The notes under the pieces: model-generated
Told to the model about the DNA's origin: nothing
Seen by the model: the letters and a program-made list of their open reading frames with translations, nothing else
Databases searched by the model: none
Program-made: the position numbers and the translations under genes
Part shown: in pieces, positions 47,609 to 54,961 of the stretch
How positions within the stretch are numbered: the first letter of the stretch is position 1
How the letters are laid out: every line of letters starts with the position of its first letter
DNA from: Nostocoides sp.
Lineage (GTDB): Bacteria > Actinomycetota > Actinomycetes > Actinomycetales > Dermatophilaceae
Length of the DNA stretch: 64,000 nucleotides
Direction of reading: 5' to 3'
Assembly: GCA_016716625.1 (NCBI GenBank)
Contig: JADJVJ010000001.1
Coordinates: 1,550,001 to 1,614,000 of the forward strand

Positions 47609-47639
47609 ACGACATACCTTCGCACGCCCCGCCCTCCCC

Positions 47640-47694
47640 GCCGATTCGATGTAATCCAGGGCCGTATGCCGGTGCGCACATACATCGAATCGGC
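47640..47694. repeat. Palindromic intergenic element, copy 2
   Basis: Perfect 14-bp inverted repeat GCCGATTCGATGTA / TACATCGAATCGGC with a 27-base loop. The right half, GGGCCGTATGCCGGT plus CGCACATACATCGA, is nearly identical to the reverse complement of the element at 24240-24282, while the left arm has diverged but keeps pairing. It separates the metallopeptidase from a DUF167 gene that lacks its N-terminal half. Confidence 0.75.
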
Positions 47695-47718
47695 TGAGAG
47701 GGCGGAGGCGCCGTCTGC

Positions 47719-47913
47719 GTGGCTCAGCGGGCCCTCGACGGGGCGGCAACGGCCGCCGTATGCCGTGTGGTCGCCGAATCCTCCGGGCTGCGGGCCCGGG
47801 AGGTCACCCTGGTGGCCGGAGCGAGCGCCCGAACCAAGGTGCTCGAACTCGACGTCCCGGCTGCGGCGGTGGCCGCGGACCGACTCACCGAACTCCTCGA
47901 CGGCCCACCCTGA
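47719..47913 (+). pseudogene. DUF167 (YggU-like) gene, 5' half missing
   Basis: Sequence from about 47698 onward matches the C-terminal half of the small DUF167 family: a strand (GGGAVCVAQRALDG), then AATAAVCRVVAESSGLRAREVTLVAGASARTKVLELD. An in-frame stop (47695-47697) directly precedes it, and the palindromic element ends at 47694, so roughly the first 30-35 residues are missing. A GTG at 47719 could still start a 64-aa fragment, but the fold would be incomplete. Probably a remnant. Confidence 0.65.
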
Positions 47914-47987
47914 GGAACCCTTCAGAAGCGAGAGGCCCCACAGCACACAGCTGCGGGGCCTCTCGGAGTCCCTGGGCGTGGCCGCCC

Positions 47988-48401
47988 CTAGAGAGCGTGC
48001 GGGCCCTTCCAGTACTCGAAGGTCCAGCCGACGACGGCCGGGATGGCGAAGAAGACGCCGATGATGAAGAGCCACCAGCCCACGGCAAGGCCGAGGAAGC
48101 AGGTCGCCGCGGCGAGCGCAAGGAAGAGCGGCTGCCAACTGTGCGGGCTGAAGAAGCCGTACTCACCGGAGAGGTCGTCGACCTCACCGAGCGGGTCATC
48201 CGAGGGGTCCACCGGCAACTGGCGCCGGAAGACCAGCAGGGCACCCCAAAGCATAAAGCCGAGCAGCCCACCGAGGATGAGGCCGACGACACCGACCGGT
48301 TCGAAGCCGTATCCGGCGATGTGAGTCCAGTAGGCGTAGATGCCCGCCATGAGGAAGGCGAAGACGCCGATGATGAACCCGAGGCGGTCCATGACCTTCA
48401 T
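47988..48401 (-). CDS. ctaF: Cytochrome c oxidase subunit IV (actinobacterial)
   Basis: Small membrane subunit of the aa3 oxidase specific to Actinobacteria. The 137-aa protein has four membrane helices in two pairs and the conserved central EYGFFSPHSWQPL segment. It lies 3 bases after ctaD, completing ctaC-ctaD-ctaF. It converges on the DUF167 remnant. Confidence 0.92.
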   Translation of the reverse strand: MKVMDRLGFIIGVFAFLMAGIYAYWTHIAGYGFEPVGVVGLILGGLLGFMLWGALLVFRRQLPVDPSDDPLGEVDDLSGEYGFFSPHSWQPLFLALAAATCFLGLAVGWWLFIIGVFFAIPAVVGWTFEYWKGPHAL

Positions 48402-48404
48402 GGG

Positions 48405-50153
48405 TCAGTTCTCCTTGCTGTCGCGGCCGGCGGCGGAACTCCCGAGGTCTTCGACGAGTCCGCTCGAGGCGCCGACCACCTCGTCATGCACGCCCGGAAC
48501 GGCGGCCTCGGGGTGGTGCAGGTCGAAGGCCGGGCGCTCGGACCGGATCCGCGGGAGCGAGTTGAAGTTGTGCCGCGGCGGCGGGCACGAGGTGGCCCAC
48601 TCCAGCGAGCCGCCGTATCCCCACGGGTCGTCGACCTCGACCAGCGGTGCGGTCTTCCACGTCTTGTAGACGTTGTAGAGGAACGGGATCATCGAGACGC
48701 CGAGGATGAAGGCGCCCGCGGTGGAGATCTGGTTCCCGATCGTCCAGCCGTCCTCGTAGAGGAAGTCCGCGTACCGCCGCGGCATACCCCAGATCCCGAG
48801 CAGGTGCTGGATGAGGAAGGTGGTGTGGAACCCGATGAAGGTGAGCCAGAAGTGCCACTTGCCGAGCCGCTCATCGAGCTGGCGCCCAGTGAACTTCGGC
48901 CACCAGAAGTAGTAGCCGGCGAACATCGCGAAGACCACCGTGCCGAAGACGACGTAGTGGAAGTGGGCGACGACGAAGTACTGGTCGGAGAGGTGGAAGT
49001 CCAGCGTCGGCGAGGCGAGGATGACCCCGGTCAGACCACCGAAGAGGAAGGTGGTGAGGAACCCGAGAGCCCAGATCATCGGGGTCTTGAACATGAGCTT
49101 GCCCTGCCACATGGTGCCGATCCAGTTGAAGAACTTCACCCCGGTCGGGACCGCGATGAGCATCGTCATGATCGCGAAGAAGGGCAGCAGGATCTGGCCG
49201 GTGACGTACATGTGGTGCGCCCACACCGACACCGAGAGCGCGGCGATAGCGATCGTCGCGTAGACGAGCGTCTTGTAGCCGAAGACCGGTTTGCGGGAGA
49301 ACGCCGGGATGATCTCGGAGATGACCCCGAAGAAGGGCAACGCCAACACGTAGACCTCGGGATGCCCGAAGAACCAGAAGATGTGTTGCCACAACATGGC
49401 TCCGCCGTTGGCTGGGTCGAAGACGTGCGCCCCGAACTTGCGGTCCGCGCCCAGCGCGAAGAGCGCCGCGGCCAGGGCCGGGAAGATGAGCAGGACGAGG
49501 ATCGAGGTCACCAGGACGGTCCAGGTGAAGACCGGCATCCGGAACATCGTCATCCCCGGGGCGCGCATGACCAGGATGGTGGTGATGAAGTTGACCGCAC
49601 CGAGAATGGTGCCGAAACCACCCATGGCGAGGCCGAAGACCCAGAGGTCCCCGCCCAGGCCTGGGCTGTAGGTCGCGTTGGACAGTGGCGCGTAGGCGAA
49701 CCAGCCGAAGGCCGCCGCCCCACCCGGGGTGAGGAAGCCGGCCGCGGCGATGAGCCCGCCGAAGACGTAGAGCCAGTAGGCGAACATGTTGAGCCGCGGG
49801 AAGGCGACGTCGGGGGCGCCGATCTGCAGCGGCATGAGGGCGTTGGCGAACCCTGCGAACAGTGGGGTCGCGAAGAGCAGCAGCATGATCGTGCCGTGCA
49901 TGGTGAAGAGCTGGTTGTACTGGTCTTCGTTGGCGACGAGCTGCAGCCCGCTCTCGGCGAGCTCGGCCCGGATGATCAGGGCCATCAGGCCGCCAATGAG
50001 GAACCAGATGAACGAGGTGATGAAGTAGAGGTTGCCGATCGCCTTGTGGTCGGTCGTCGTCAGCCACTTCACCGCCACCGAACCGGGGGCGATGCGCTTG
50101 GTGGGCGCAGCCTCACCCGTGCGCAGCATCGTGCTCTCGGTGACCGCACTCAT
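48405..50153 (-). CDS. ctaD: Cytochrome c oxidase subunit I
   Basis: Catalytic subunit with heme a, heme a3 and CuB. The 582-aa protein has twelve helices; heme/copper ligands are in TMHGTIMLL, WFFGHPEVYVLALP (cross-linked His-Tyr), WAHHMYVTG and HFHYVVFGT. The hydrophilic C-terminal about 60 residues are typical. The ATG overlaps the ctaC stop (ATGA). The WGMPRRY segment contains the GTATGCCG word in the Met-Pro phase. Confidence 0.97.
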   Translation of the reverse strand: MSAVTESTMLRTGEAAPTKRIAPGSVAVKWLTTTDHKAIGNLYFITSFIWFLIGGLMALIIRAELAESGLQLVANEDQYNQLFTMHGTIMLLLFATPLFAGFANALMPLQIGAPDVAFPRLNMFAYWLYVFGGLIAAAGFLTPGGAAAFGWFAYAPLSNATYSPGLGGDLWVFGLAMGGFGTILGAVNFITTILVMRAPGMTMFRMPVFTWTVLVTSILVLLIFPALAAALFALGADRKFGAHVFDPANGGAMLWQHIFWFFGHPEVYVLALPFFGVISEIIPAFSRKPVFGYKTLVYATIAIAALSVSVWAHHMYVTGQILLPFFAIMTMLIAVPTGVKFFNWIGTMWQGKLMFKTPMIWALGFLTTFLFGGLTGVILASPTLDFHLSDQYFVVAHFHYVVFGTVVFAMFAGYYFWWPKFTGRQLDERLGKWHFWLTFIGFHTTFLIQHLLGIWGMPRRYADFLYEDGWTIGNQISTAGAFILGVSMIPFLYNVYKTWKTAPLVEVDDPWGYGGSLEWATSCPPPRHNFNSLPRIRSERPAFDLHHPEAAVPGVHDEVVGASSGLVEDLGSSAAGRDSKEN

Positions 50154-51031
50154 TCCATACCTCCCGAGGTCAGGAGGTCCTGGTCCTCCATGAGCTTCTC
50201 CCGGCTGAACTCATCCCCGAGCATCCCGGTCTGACCGAGCGCCCTGAGATCGGCCATGTGCTTGTCGAAGTCTTCCTGCGAGACGACCTTGACGTTGAAG
50301 AGCATTCGCGAGTGGTACGCGCCGCAGAGTTCGGCGCACTTGCCCGAGAACTGCCCGATTTCGCTCGGCGTCACCTGGAAGCGGTTGACCCGTCCGGGGA
50401 TCATGTCGAGCTTCTCCAGGAAGGCCGGCACCCAGAAGGAGTGCACCACGTCCCGGCTGGTGAGGATGAACTCGACCCGCTTGCCGACCGGCAGGTACAG
50501 CGTCGGGAGGGTCTCCTCGACTCCCTCCTTGCCGGTCATGACCGCCTGGGTGCCGACCTCGTGGACGTCGGCGTTCAGGTAGTTGAAGTCCCAGCTCCAC
50601 TGCTTGCCATAGACGTTGACCTTGAGGTCCGCCTTCTTACCGGTGCCCATGACCTCGGATTCGGTCTTCGCGGTGAAGTAGAAGAAGGTCACGATCATGA
50701 AGATCGGCACGATGGTGTAGAGCACCTCGATGGGCACGTTGTAGCGCAACTGAGGCGGCAACGAGTCGTCACCGGGCTTGGCCTTGTAGCGCCACATGCA
50801 CCAGAAGATGAGACCCCAGACGAGGATCCCGACCCCGAAGAGGGCGATCCAGGCCCAGATCCACAGGGTGGTAATGGTCTTGGACTCCTCGGTCACCCCC
50901 TTGATGAGGAAGCCGTCGGAGAGCTGGCCCTGACACCCACTGAGCAGGAGCGCAGCCACGAACGCTAGGGATGTTCCCATCGCGACGCGGCGGCCCCGGG
51001 GTCGAGGCAAGAAGAGGTCGTGCTGGCGCAC
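50150..51031 (-). CDS. ctaC: Cytochrome c oxidase subunit II, lipoprotein
   Basis: CuA subunit accepting electrons from QcrC. The 293-aa precursor has a lipoprotein signal ending LLLSGC with Cys33 as lipidation site, two membrane helices, and a cupredoxin domain with CuA ligands in HSFWVP and CAELCGAYHSRM. An electron-entry Trp is in YGKQWSWDF. The GTG at 51031 follows GAAGGG by 8 bases; longer frames upstream overlap the divergent gene. Confidence 0.95.
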   Translation of the reverse strand: MRQHDLFLPRPRGRRVAMGTSLAFVAALLLSGCQGQLSDGFLIKGVTEESKTITTLWIWAWIALFGVGILVWGLIFWCMWRYKAKPGDDSLPPQLRYNVPIEVLYTIVPIFMIVTFFYFTAKTESEVMGTGKKADLKVNVYGKQWSWDFNYLNADVHEVGTQAVMTGKEGVEETLPTLYLPVGKRVEFILTSRDVVHSFWVPAFLEKLDMIPGRVNRFQVTPSEIGQFSGKCAELCGAYHSRMLFNVKVVSQEDFDKHMADLRALGQTGMLGDEFSREKLMEDQDLLTSGGME

Positions 51032-51124
51032 CGGTGCACCCTTCGTCAAAGGCGGGCATCGAACACTGCACACAGTACTACTCCCCCAGGCACTTCGGTC
51101 GGTGGGGTCAGTTAACCTGCGGAC

Positions 51125-52270
51125 GTGCCGTCCGACGCTGTTTCCGCCTCTAGCCGACGGGTCTGGCTCGATGCCACCTCGGGGCCGCTGCACCCTGCCG
51201 CGGTCGAGGCGTTGGGGGCCTGCGCGGGGGATGCCGCGGACCCCGGGGCACGGCATACGCCAGGTCGGGCGACTCGGCACGAACTGGACCGAGCGCGGTC
51301 ACGCTGGGCGGAGGTGCTGGGTGTCGAGCCTCGCGCGCTCTCCTTTCTCCCCAGTGGAGCCCATGCCCTTCGGGTGGCACTCGATGGTCTGCGGCATGCT
51401 CGGCGACGGGTCGGCTCGCAGGTCCTCGCCTCGGCGGTCGAGCGGGCTGTCGTGCTCACCAACGACCCGCCCCCACAGATCGTGCCCGTGGACCGGTTCG
51501 GGCGTGTCGACCCCGCCGAGGTGGGCTCCCGGCTCACCGGCACCAGCGCCGCGGTCGTCGCCCAGGTGGCCAACGGGGAAGTGGGCACCGCCCAGAGAGT
51601 CGAGGAGCTCGCCTCCGTATGCCGTGTGCGCGGCGTTCCGCTGGTCCTCGACGCGACCGCCTCCGGGGGGCATGTGAGGACCCCGCAGGGCTGGGACGTC
51701 CTCGTCGCCGACGCGCAGAGCTGGGGTGGTCCCCCGCTCGGGATCCTCGCCGTCCGCCCGGGCACCCGGTTCCTGCTGCCCTACGCCGCCGAGGCCGAGG
51801 AACGCCGCGCGGTCGCCCCGCCATGGCCGCCGCTGGTTATCGCGGCCGAGGCAGCGCTCCTCGCGACCGCTGCGAACGGGGAGTCCGACGCCGCTCTGCA
51901 CCGCCGGCTCACCGATCGAATCCGGGCAGCGGCCCGGGCCGTGCCGGATGTCGAGGTGGTCGGCGACCCGGTCGACCGGCTCCCGCACGTGGCGTCGTTC
52001 TCGGCGCTTTTCGTCGACGGTGAGGTTCTGGTCGAGGAGTTCGACCAGCGCGGCTTCGCGGTGGCCTCCGGTTCGGCGTGTGTCTCCACCCGGCTCGAGC
52101 CGAGCCATGTCCTGGCGGCCATGGGAGCGCTCACCCACGGCAACGTCCGGATCACCCTGCCGTGGCCCGCGTGCGCCCCCGCCCTGGAGGAGGACGTCGA
52201 GAGATTCTGTGCCACCTTGCCGGAGGCCGTCGCCGCCGCCCGCACCCGGCTTGGGGTGGCCGACCTGTGA
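51125..52270 (+). CDS. Cysteine desulfurase-like protein lacking the PLP lysine
   Basis: Class V aminotransferase-fold protein of 381 aa. The catalytic-loop cysteine C319 (ASGSACVST) and the cofactor Asp D176 (LVLDATAS) are present. Where family members have His-Lys before W-G-G-P, this protein reads D-A-Q-S-W-G-G-P, so the Schiff-base Lys is replaced by Ser199. PLP chemistry is therefore unlikely unless another lysine substitutes. It overlaps a TusA-like gene (GTGA), an arrangement usually meaning sulfur relay. A TAACCT box ends 6 bases before the GTG. It may be a pseudoenzyme partner or a decaying gene. Confidence 0.75.
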   Translation: MPSDAVSASSRRVWLDATSGPLHPAAVEALGACAGDAADPGARHTPGRATRHELDRARSRWAEVLGVEPRALSFLPSGAHALRVALDGLRHARRRVGSQVLASAVERAVVLTNDPPPQIVPVDRFGRVDPAEVGSRLTGTSAAVVAQVANGEVGTAQRVEELASVCRVRGVPLVLDATASGGHVRTPQGWDVLVADAQSWGGPPLGILAVRPGTRFLLPYAAEAEERRAVAPPWPPLVIAAEAALLATAANGESDAALHRRLTDRIRAAARAVPDVEVVGDPVDRLPHVASFSALFVDGEVLVEEFDQRGFAVASGSACVSTRLEPSHVLAAMGALTHGNVRITLPWPACAPALEEDVERFCATLPEAVAAARTRLGVADL

Positions 52271-52500
52271 ACCTCGTCGACGCCCGCGGCACCCGCTGCC
52301 CGATGCCGGTCATCCTGGCCGCTCGAGCCGCTGGCGACCTCGTTCCCGGCGACGTTCTCGTCGTGCTCGCCGACGACCCTGCGGCCGCGGCCGACCTGCC
52401 GGCCTGGGGACGGTTGCGGGGTCACGCGGTGCGCGGCGTGGACCACGGCGACCACACGGCATACGAGGTGGTCATCGGGGGTGCCAGTGCGGCGCGGTGA
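52267..52500 (+). CDS. TusA-family sulfur carrier protein
   Basis: A 77-aa protein with the sulfur-accepting C11-P-x-P motif (RGTRCPMPV) and a TusA-like beta-alpha-beta fold. It should receive persulfide sulfur from a cysteine desulfurase, but the coupled upstream desulfurase-like protein lacks its PLP lysine. It overlaps that gene by 4 bases and the convergent aat gene by 29 bases. Confidence 0.82.
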   Translation: MNLVDARGTRCPMPVILAARAAGDLVPGDVLVVLADDPAAAADLPAWGRLRGHAVRGVDHGDHTAYEVVIGGASAAR

Positions 52501-53149
52501 GCGCCACCTCGAGCCGGGCGAGGTAGTCCGCCCGAGGGATGGCGTGCACGCCGAGTGAGGCCAGGTGTGCCGTCACCCACTGGGTGTCGATGACCCGTCG
52601 TGGGTCGCCGTCGGCGAAGAAGGTCTCGACCAGTCCGATGAGCGCCACCTTGGAGGCATCCCGGGCCGCCGAGAACATCGACTCCCCGGCGAACAGGCCG
52701 CCGATCGCGACGCCGTAGAGACCACCGGCCAACTCACCGTCCTTCCATGCCTCCACGCTGTGCGCCCAGCCGAGCCGATGCAGCTCGGTGTACGCGCGCG
52801 CGACCTCGTCGGTGATCCAGCCCTCGGGCCGATCCGGGTCGGCACACCGGGCCACGACCTCGGCGAAGGCTGTGTCGACGCGGACCTCGAAGCGCCGCAT
52901 GGAGCGGCGCAGGCTCTTGGTCACCTTGACCTCACCGGGCAGGAGAACACCCCGCGTGCTCGGTGACCACCACCCGATGGGGCGACCGTCGCGATCCCCC
53001 ACTCCCATGGGGAAGAGCCCGCTGCGGTAGGCCGCGAGCAGGGTCCCTGGAGCAAGGTCGGCTCCCAGGGCGAGCAGGTCCTCACCCGCGGGCGCCCGGG
53101 CCGGGTCGACGAGTTCCCACGCGCACTCGGGCGGCTCAATCGGGGCCAC
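52472..53149 (-). CDS. aat: Leucyl/phenylalanyl-tRNA--protein transferase
   Basis: N-end-rule enzyme adding Leu or Phe to proteins with N-terminal Lys or Arg, marking them for ClpAP/ClpS-type degradation. The 225-aa protein has LAAYRSGLFPMG, IGWWSPSTRGVL, the GELAGGLYGVAIGGLFAGESMFS core and DTQWVTAHLASLG. The GTG at 53149 follows AAGGCAGGA. It lies 17 bp after adoK in the same direction. Confidence 0.93.
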   Translation of the reverse strand: MAPIEPPECAWELVDPARAPAGEDLLALGADLAPGTLLAAYRSGLFPMGVGDRDGRPIGWWSPSTRGVLLPGEVKVTKSLRRSMRRFEVRVDTAFAEVVARCADPDRPEGWITDEVARAYTELHRLGWAHSVEAWKDGELAGGLYGVAIGGLFAGESMFSAARDASKVALIGLVETFFADGDPRRVIDTQWVTAHLASLGVHAIPRADYLARLEVALTAPHWHPR

Positions 53150-53166
53150 CGACGTCCTGCCTTAAG

Positions 53167-54150
53167 TTACGGCCGGGAGCAGTGGACGTGTGGCGCGATC
53201 TCCTCCGCCGCGAGGTCCCCGTAGGCCGCCCGCACTCGGGCCAGGAAGCCGGAGGTGGTGATCGAGTACTCCTGCGTGCCCACTGTCTCCAGGACGTAGG
53301 CGGCGAGCGTCGAACCGATCTGCGCGCACCGCTCGTAGCCGAGCCCACCGGCCAGCCCGGTGAGGAACCCGGCCCGGAAGGCATCGCCGACCCCGGTCGG
53401 GTCGACCCGCTCGACGTCGGGCACGACCGGCACATGAATGGGCTCGGCGCCCCTGGGGGTGATCGTCACGCCGTCACCGCCGCGGGTGATGACCCGGGTG
53501 GTCACCCTCTCGGCGATGTCCTCGGCACTCCACCCCGTCTTGGTCTCGGTGAGATGGGCCTCGTACTCATTGGTGAAGAGGAAGTCCGCACCGTCGATGA
53601 GCCGCCGGATGAACGGCCCGTTCGCGAAGGCCAACTGTTGGCTCGGATCGGCGATGAACCGGATTCCCCGAACCTTGCACTCCTCGGTATGCCGGAGCAT
53701 GGCGTCCGGATCATTCGGCGAAATGAGCACGAGGTCGAGGTCCCACTGGCGGTGAATCGGTCCGAGCTCGATCATCCTGGCGTCCGACATCGCGCCGGCA
53801 TAGAAGGTCGCGATCTGGGCCATGTCATCGTCGGTCGTGCAGACGAACCGCGCGGTGTGCTTGGTCTCGGAGATGTGTACGTGGTCGGTGATGACACCGT
53901 GACGGGAGAGCCAGCTGCGATAGTCGGCAAAGTCCTCCCCCGCCGCCCCGACCAGCAGGGGCCGTTGACCGAGGGCGGCCATCCCGAAGGAGATGTTCCC
54001 GGCGATCCCGCCGCGACGCATCTCTAGGGTTTCGGCAAGGAAACTCACCGAGATCTTGTCGAGGGCCTCCACGACGAGGGAGTCGGCGAACCGCCCCTTG
54101 AAGGTCATGAGGTGATCGGTGGCTATGGACCCGGTAATAGCGACGCGCAC
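53167..54150 (-). CDS. adoK: PfkB-family adenosine kinase-like sugar kinase
   Basis: PfkB (ribokinase-like) kinase of 327 aa. Conserved: RRGGIAGNISFGMAALG for substrate binding and DPTGVGDAFRAGF with catalytic D256. Gene order and sequence resemble M. tuberculosis Rv2202c, characterised as adenosine kinase, so purine salvage is the best guess; other PfkB substrates cannot be excluded. A TAGGTT box ends 6 bases before the GTG and a Crp-like palindrome lies about 35 bases upstream of the predicted start. Confidence 0.82.
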   Translation of the reverse strand: MRVAITGSIATDHLMTFKGRFADSLVVEALDKISVSFLAETLEMRRGGIAGNISFGMAALGQRPLLVGAAGEDFADYRSWLSRHGVITDHVHISETKHTARFVCTTDDDMAQIATFYAGAMSDARMIELGPIHRQWDLDLVLISPNDPDAMLRHTEECKVRGIRFIADPSQQLAFANGPFIRRLIDGADFLFTNEYEAHLTETKTGWSAEDIAERVTTRVITRGGDGVTITPRGAEPIHVPVVPDVERVDPTGVGDAFRAGFLTGLAGGLGYERCAQIGSTLAAYVLETVGTQEYSITTSGFLARVRAAYGDLAAEEIAPHVHCSRP

Positions 54151-54176
54151 CCGAACAACCTACCGCGGCGTAGGGG

Positions 54177-54192
54177 TGTGACCTAGGTCACT
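54177..54192. promoter_or_regulatory. Crp/GlxR-like operator between adoK and a small ORF
   Basis: TGTGACCTAGGTCACT matches the actinobacterial Crp/GlxR consensus TGTGAnnTAnnTCACA at all fixed positions but the last, and contains a perfect 14-bp palindrome (54178-54191). It is centred about 27 bases before the small ORF start and 35 before the adoK start, overlapping both -35 regions, so cAMP-dependent repression of both is the simplest reading. Confidence 0.65.
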
Positions 54193-54211
54193 GACCGCCT
54201 ATCCTGAGCGT

Positions 54212-54409
54212 ATGCCGCCCACTCTCCTCTGCCACCGAGACCTCGAGGGGGTGTCCGTCGGCGAACTCGCCGCGAACGGGGCCGAGGTCGTTTTGCACCT
54301 CAGCCCGGCGCGGGTCCGTGAATCCGAGGCCGCGGACATCGTCATCCCAGAGGGAGCCTGGTCCTTCGTCCGGACCCTTACCTGCGGGGCCCGGGCAGGC
54401 CTGGGATAG
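54212..54409 (+). CDS. Small hypothetical protein (65 aa)
   Basis: Not recognised. The sequence is MPPTLLCHRDLEGVSVGELA followed by a short mixed region containing LHLSPARVRESEAADIVIPE and ending RTLTCGARAGLG. It could form a small beta-alpha domain, and two cysteines (C7, C59) are present. Support for coding comes from its promoter: TATCCT ends 6 bases before the ATG, and a Crp-like site lies just upstream. The start codon itself sits inside the GTATGCCG word. Confidence 0.5.
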   Translation: MPPTLLCHRDLEGVSVGELAANGAEVVLHLSPARVRESEAADIVIPEGAWSFVRTLTCGARAGLG

Positions 54410-54478
54410 CGCAGGACCGGACCCCAGGGGCCCGGTCCTGCGTGCTGGTCGCGCCGTCGCGCGGTCGCTCAGTGGTGG

Positions 54479-54853
54479 TCAGCTGAAGCTGTCGCCGCAG
54501 GCGCACGAACTGCCCGCGTTCGGGTTGTCGATGGTGAAACCCTGCTTCTCGATGGTGTCCGAGAAGTCGATCGTCGCCCCGTCGAGGTAGGGAGCGCTCA
54601 TCCGGTCCACGACGACCTCAACGCCGTCGAAGTCGGCGACCAAGTCACCGTCGAGGCTGCGCTCGTCGAAATAGAGCTGATAGATGAGCCCGGAGCACCC
54701 TCCCGGCTGCACCCCGATCCGAAGGCGCAGGTCGTCCCGGCCCTCCTGGGCAAGCAGGGACTTGACCTTGCCCGCGGCGACATCGGTGAGGATGACACCG
54801 TGTGCGGCGGTCGAGGTCGTCGTGCTGGTGGTGTCGATGGTCACGTCACTCAT
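54479..54853 (-). CDS. erpA: A-type iron-sulfur insertion protein (ErpA/HesB family)
   Basis: Carrier delivering Fe-S clusters to apoproteins. The 124-aa protein has the three conserved cysteines C53 (PGGCSGLIYQL), C117 and C119 (SSCACGDSF). The Thr/Ser-rich first 18 residues are a nonconserved extension. Likely clients in this window include QcrA, GltB/GltD and NadA. The ATG at 54853 is chosen over the longer frame to 54904. Matches M. tuberculosis Rv2204c by position. Confidence 0.9.
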   Translation of the reverse strand: MSDVTIDTTSTTTSTAAHGVILTDVAAGKVKSLLAQEGRDDLRLRIGVQPGGCSGLIYQLYFDERSLDGDLVADFDGVEVVVDRMSAPYLDGATIDFSDTIEKQGFTIDNPNAGSSCACGDSFS

Positions 54854-54961
54854 GGCGTCGTGTCGTCTCCTTGGTCTGAGTGCCTGGGCTGACCTCGGTG
54901 TCAACCAGCGGCGCGGCGGTCGTGTTCCCGAAGCGTCTGACCAGGATACGTGCTCACCGCC

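Noticed and set aside
47760..50234. 824-codon plus-strand open frame
   Set aside because: Antisense to ctaD and ctaF, which have unmistakable oxidase motifs.
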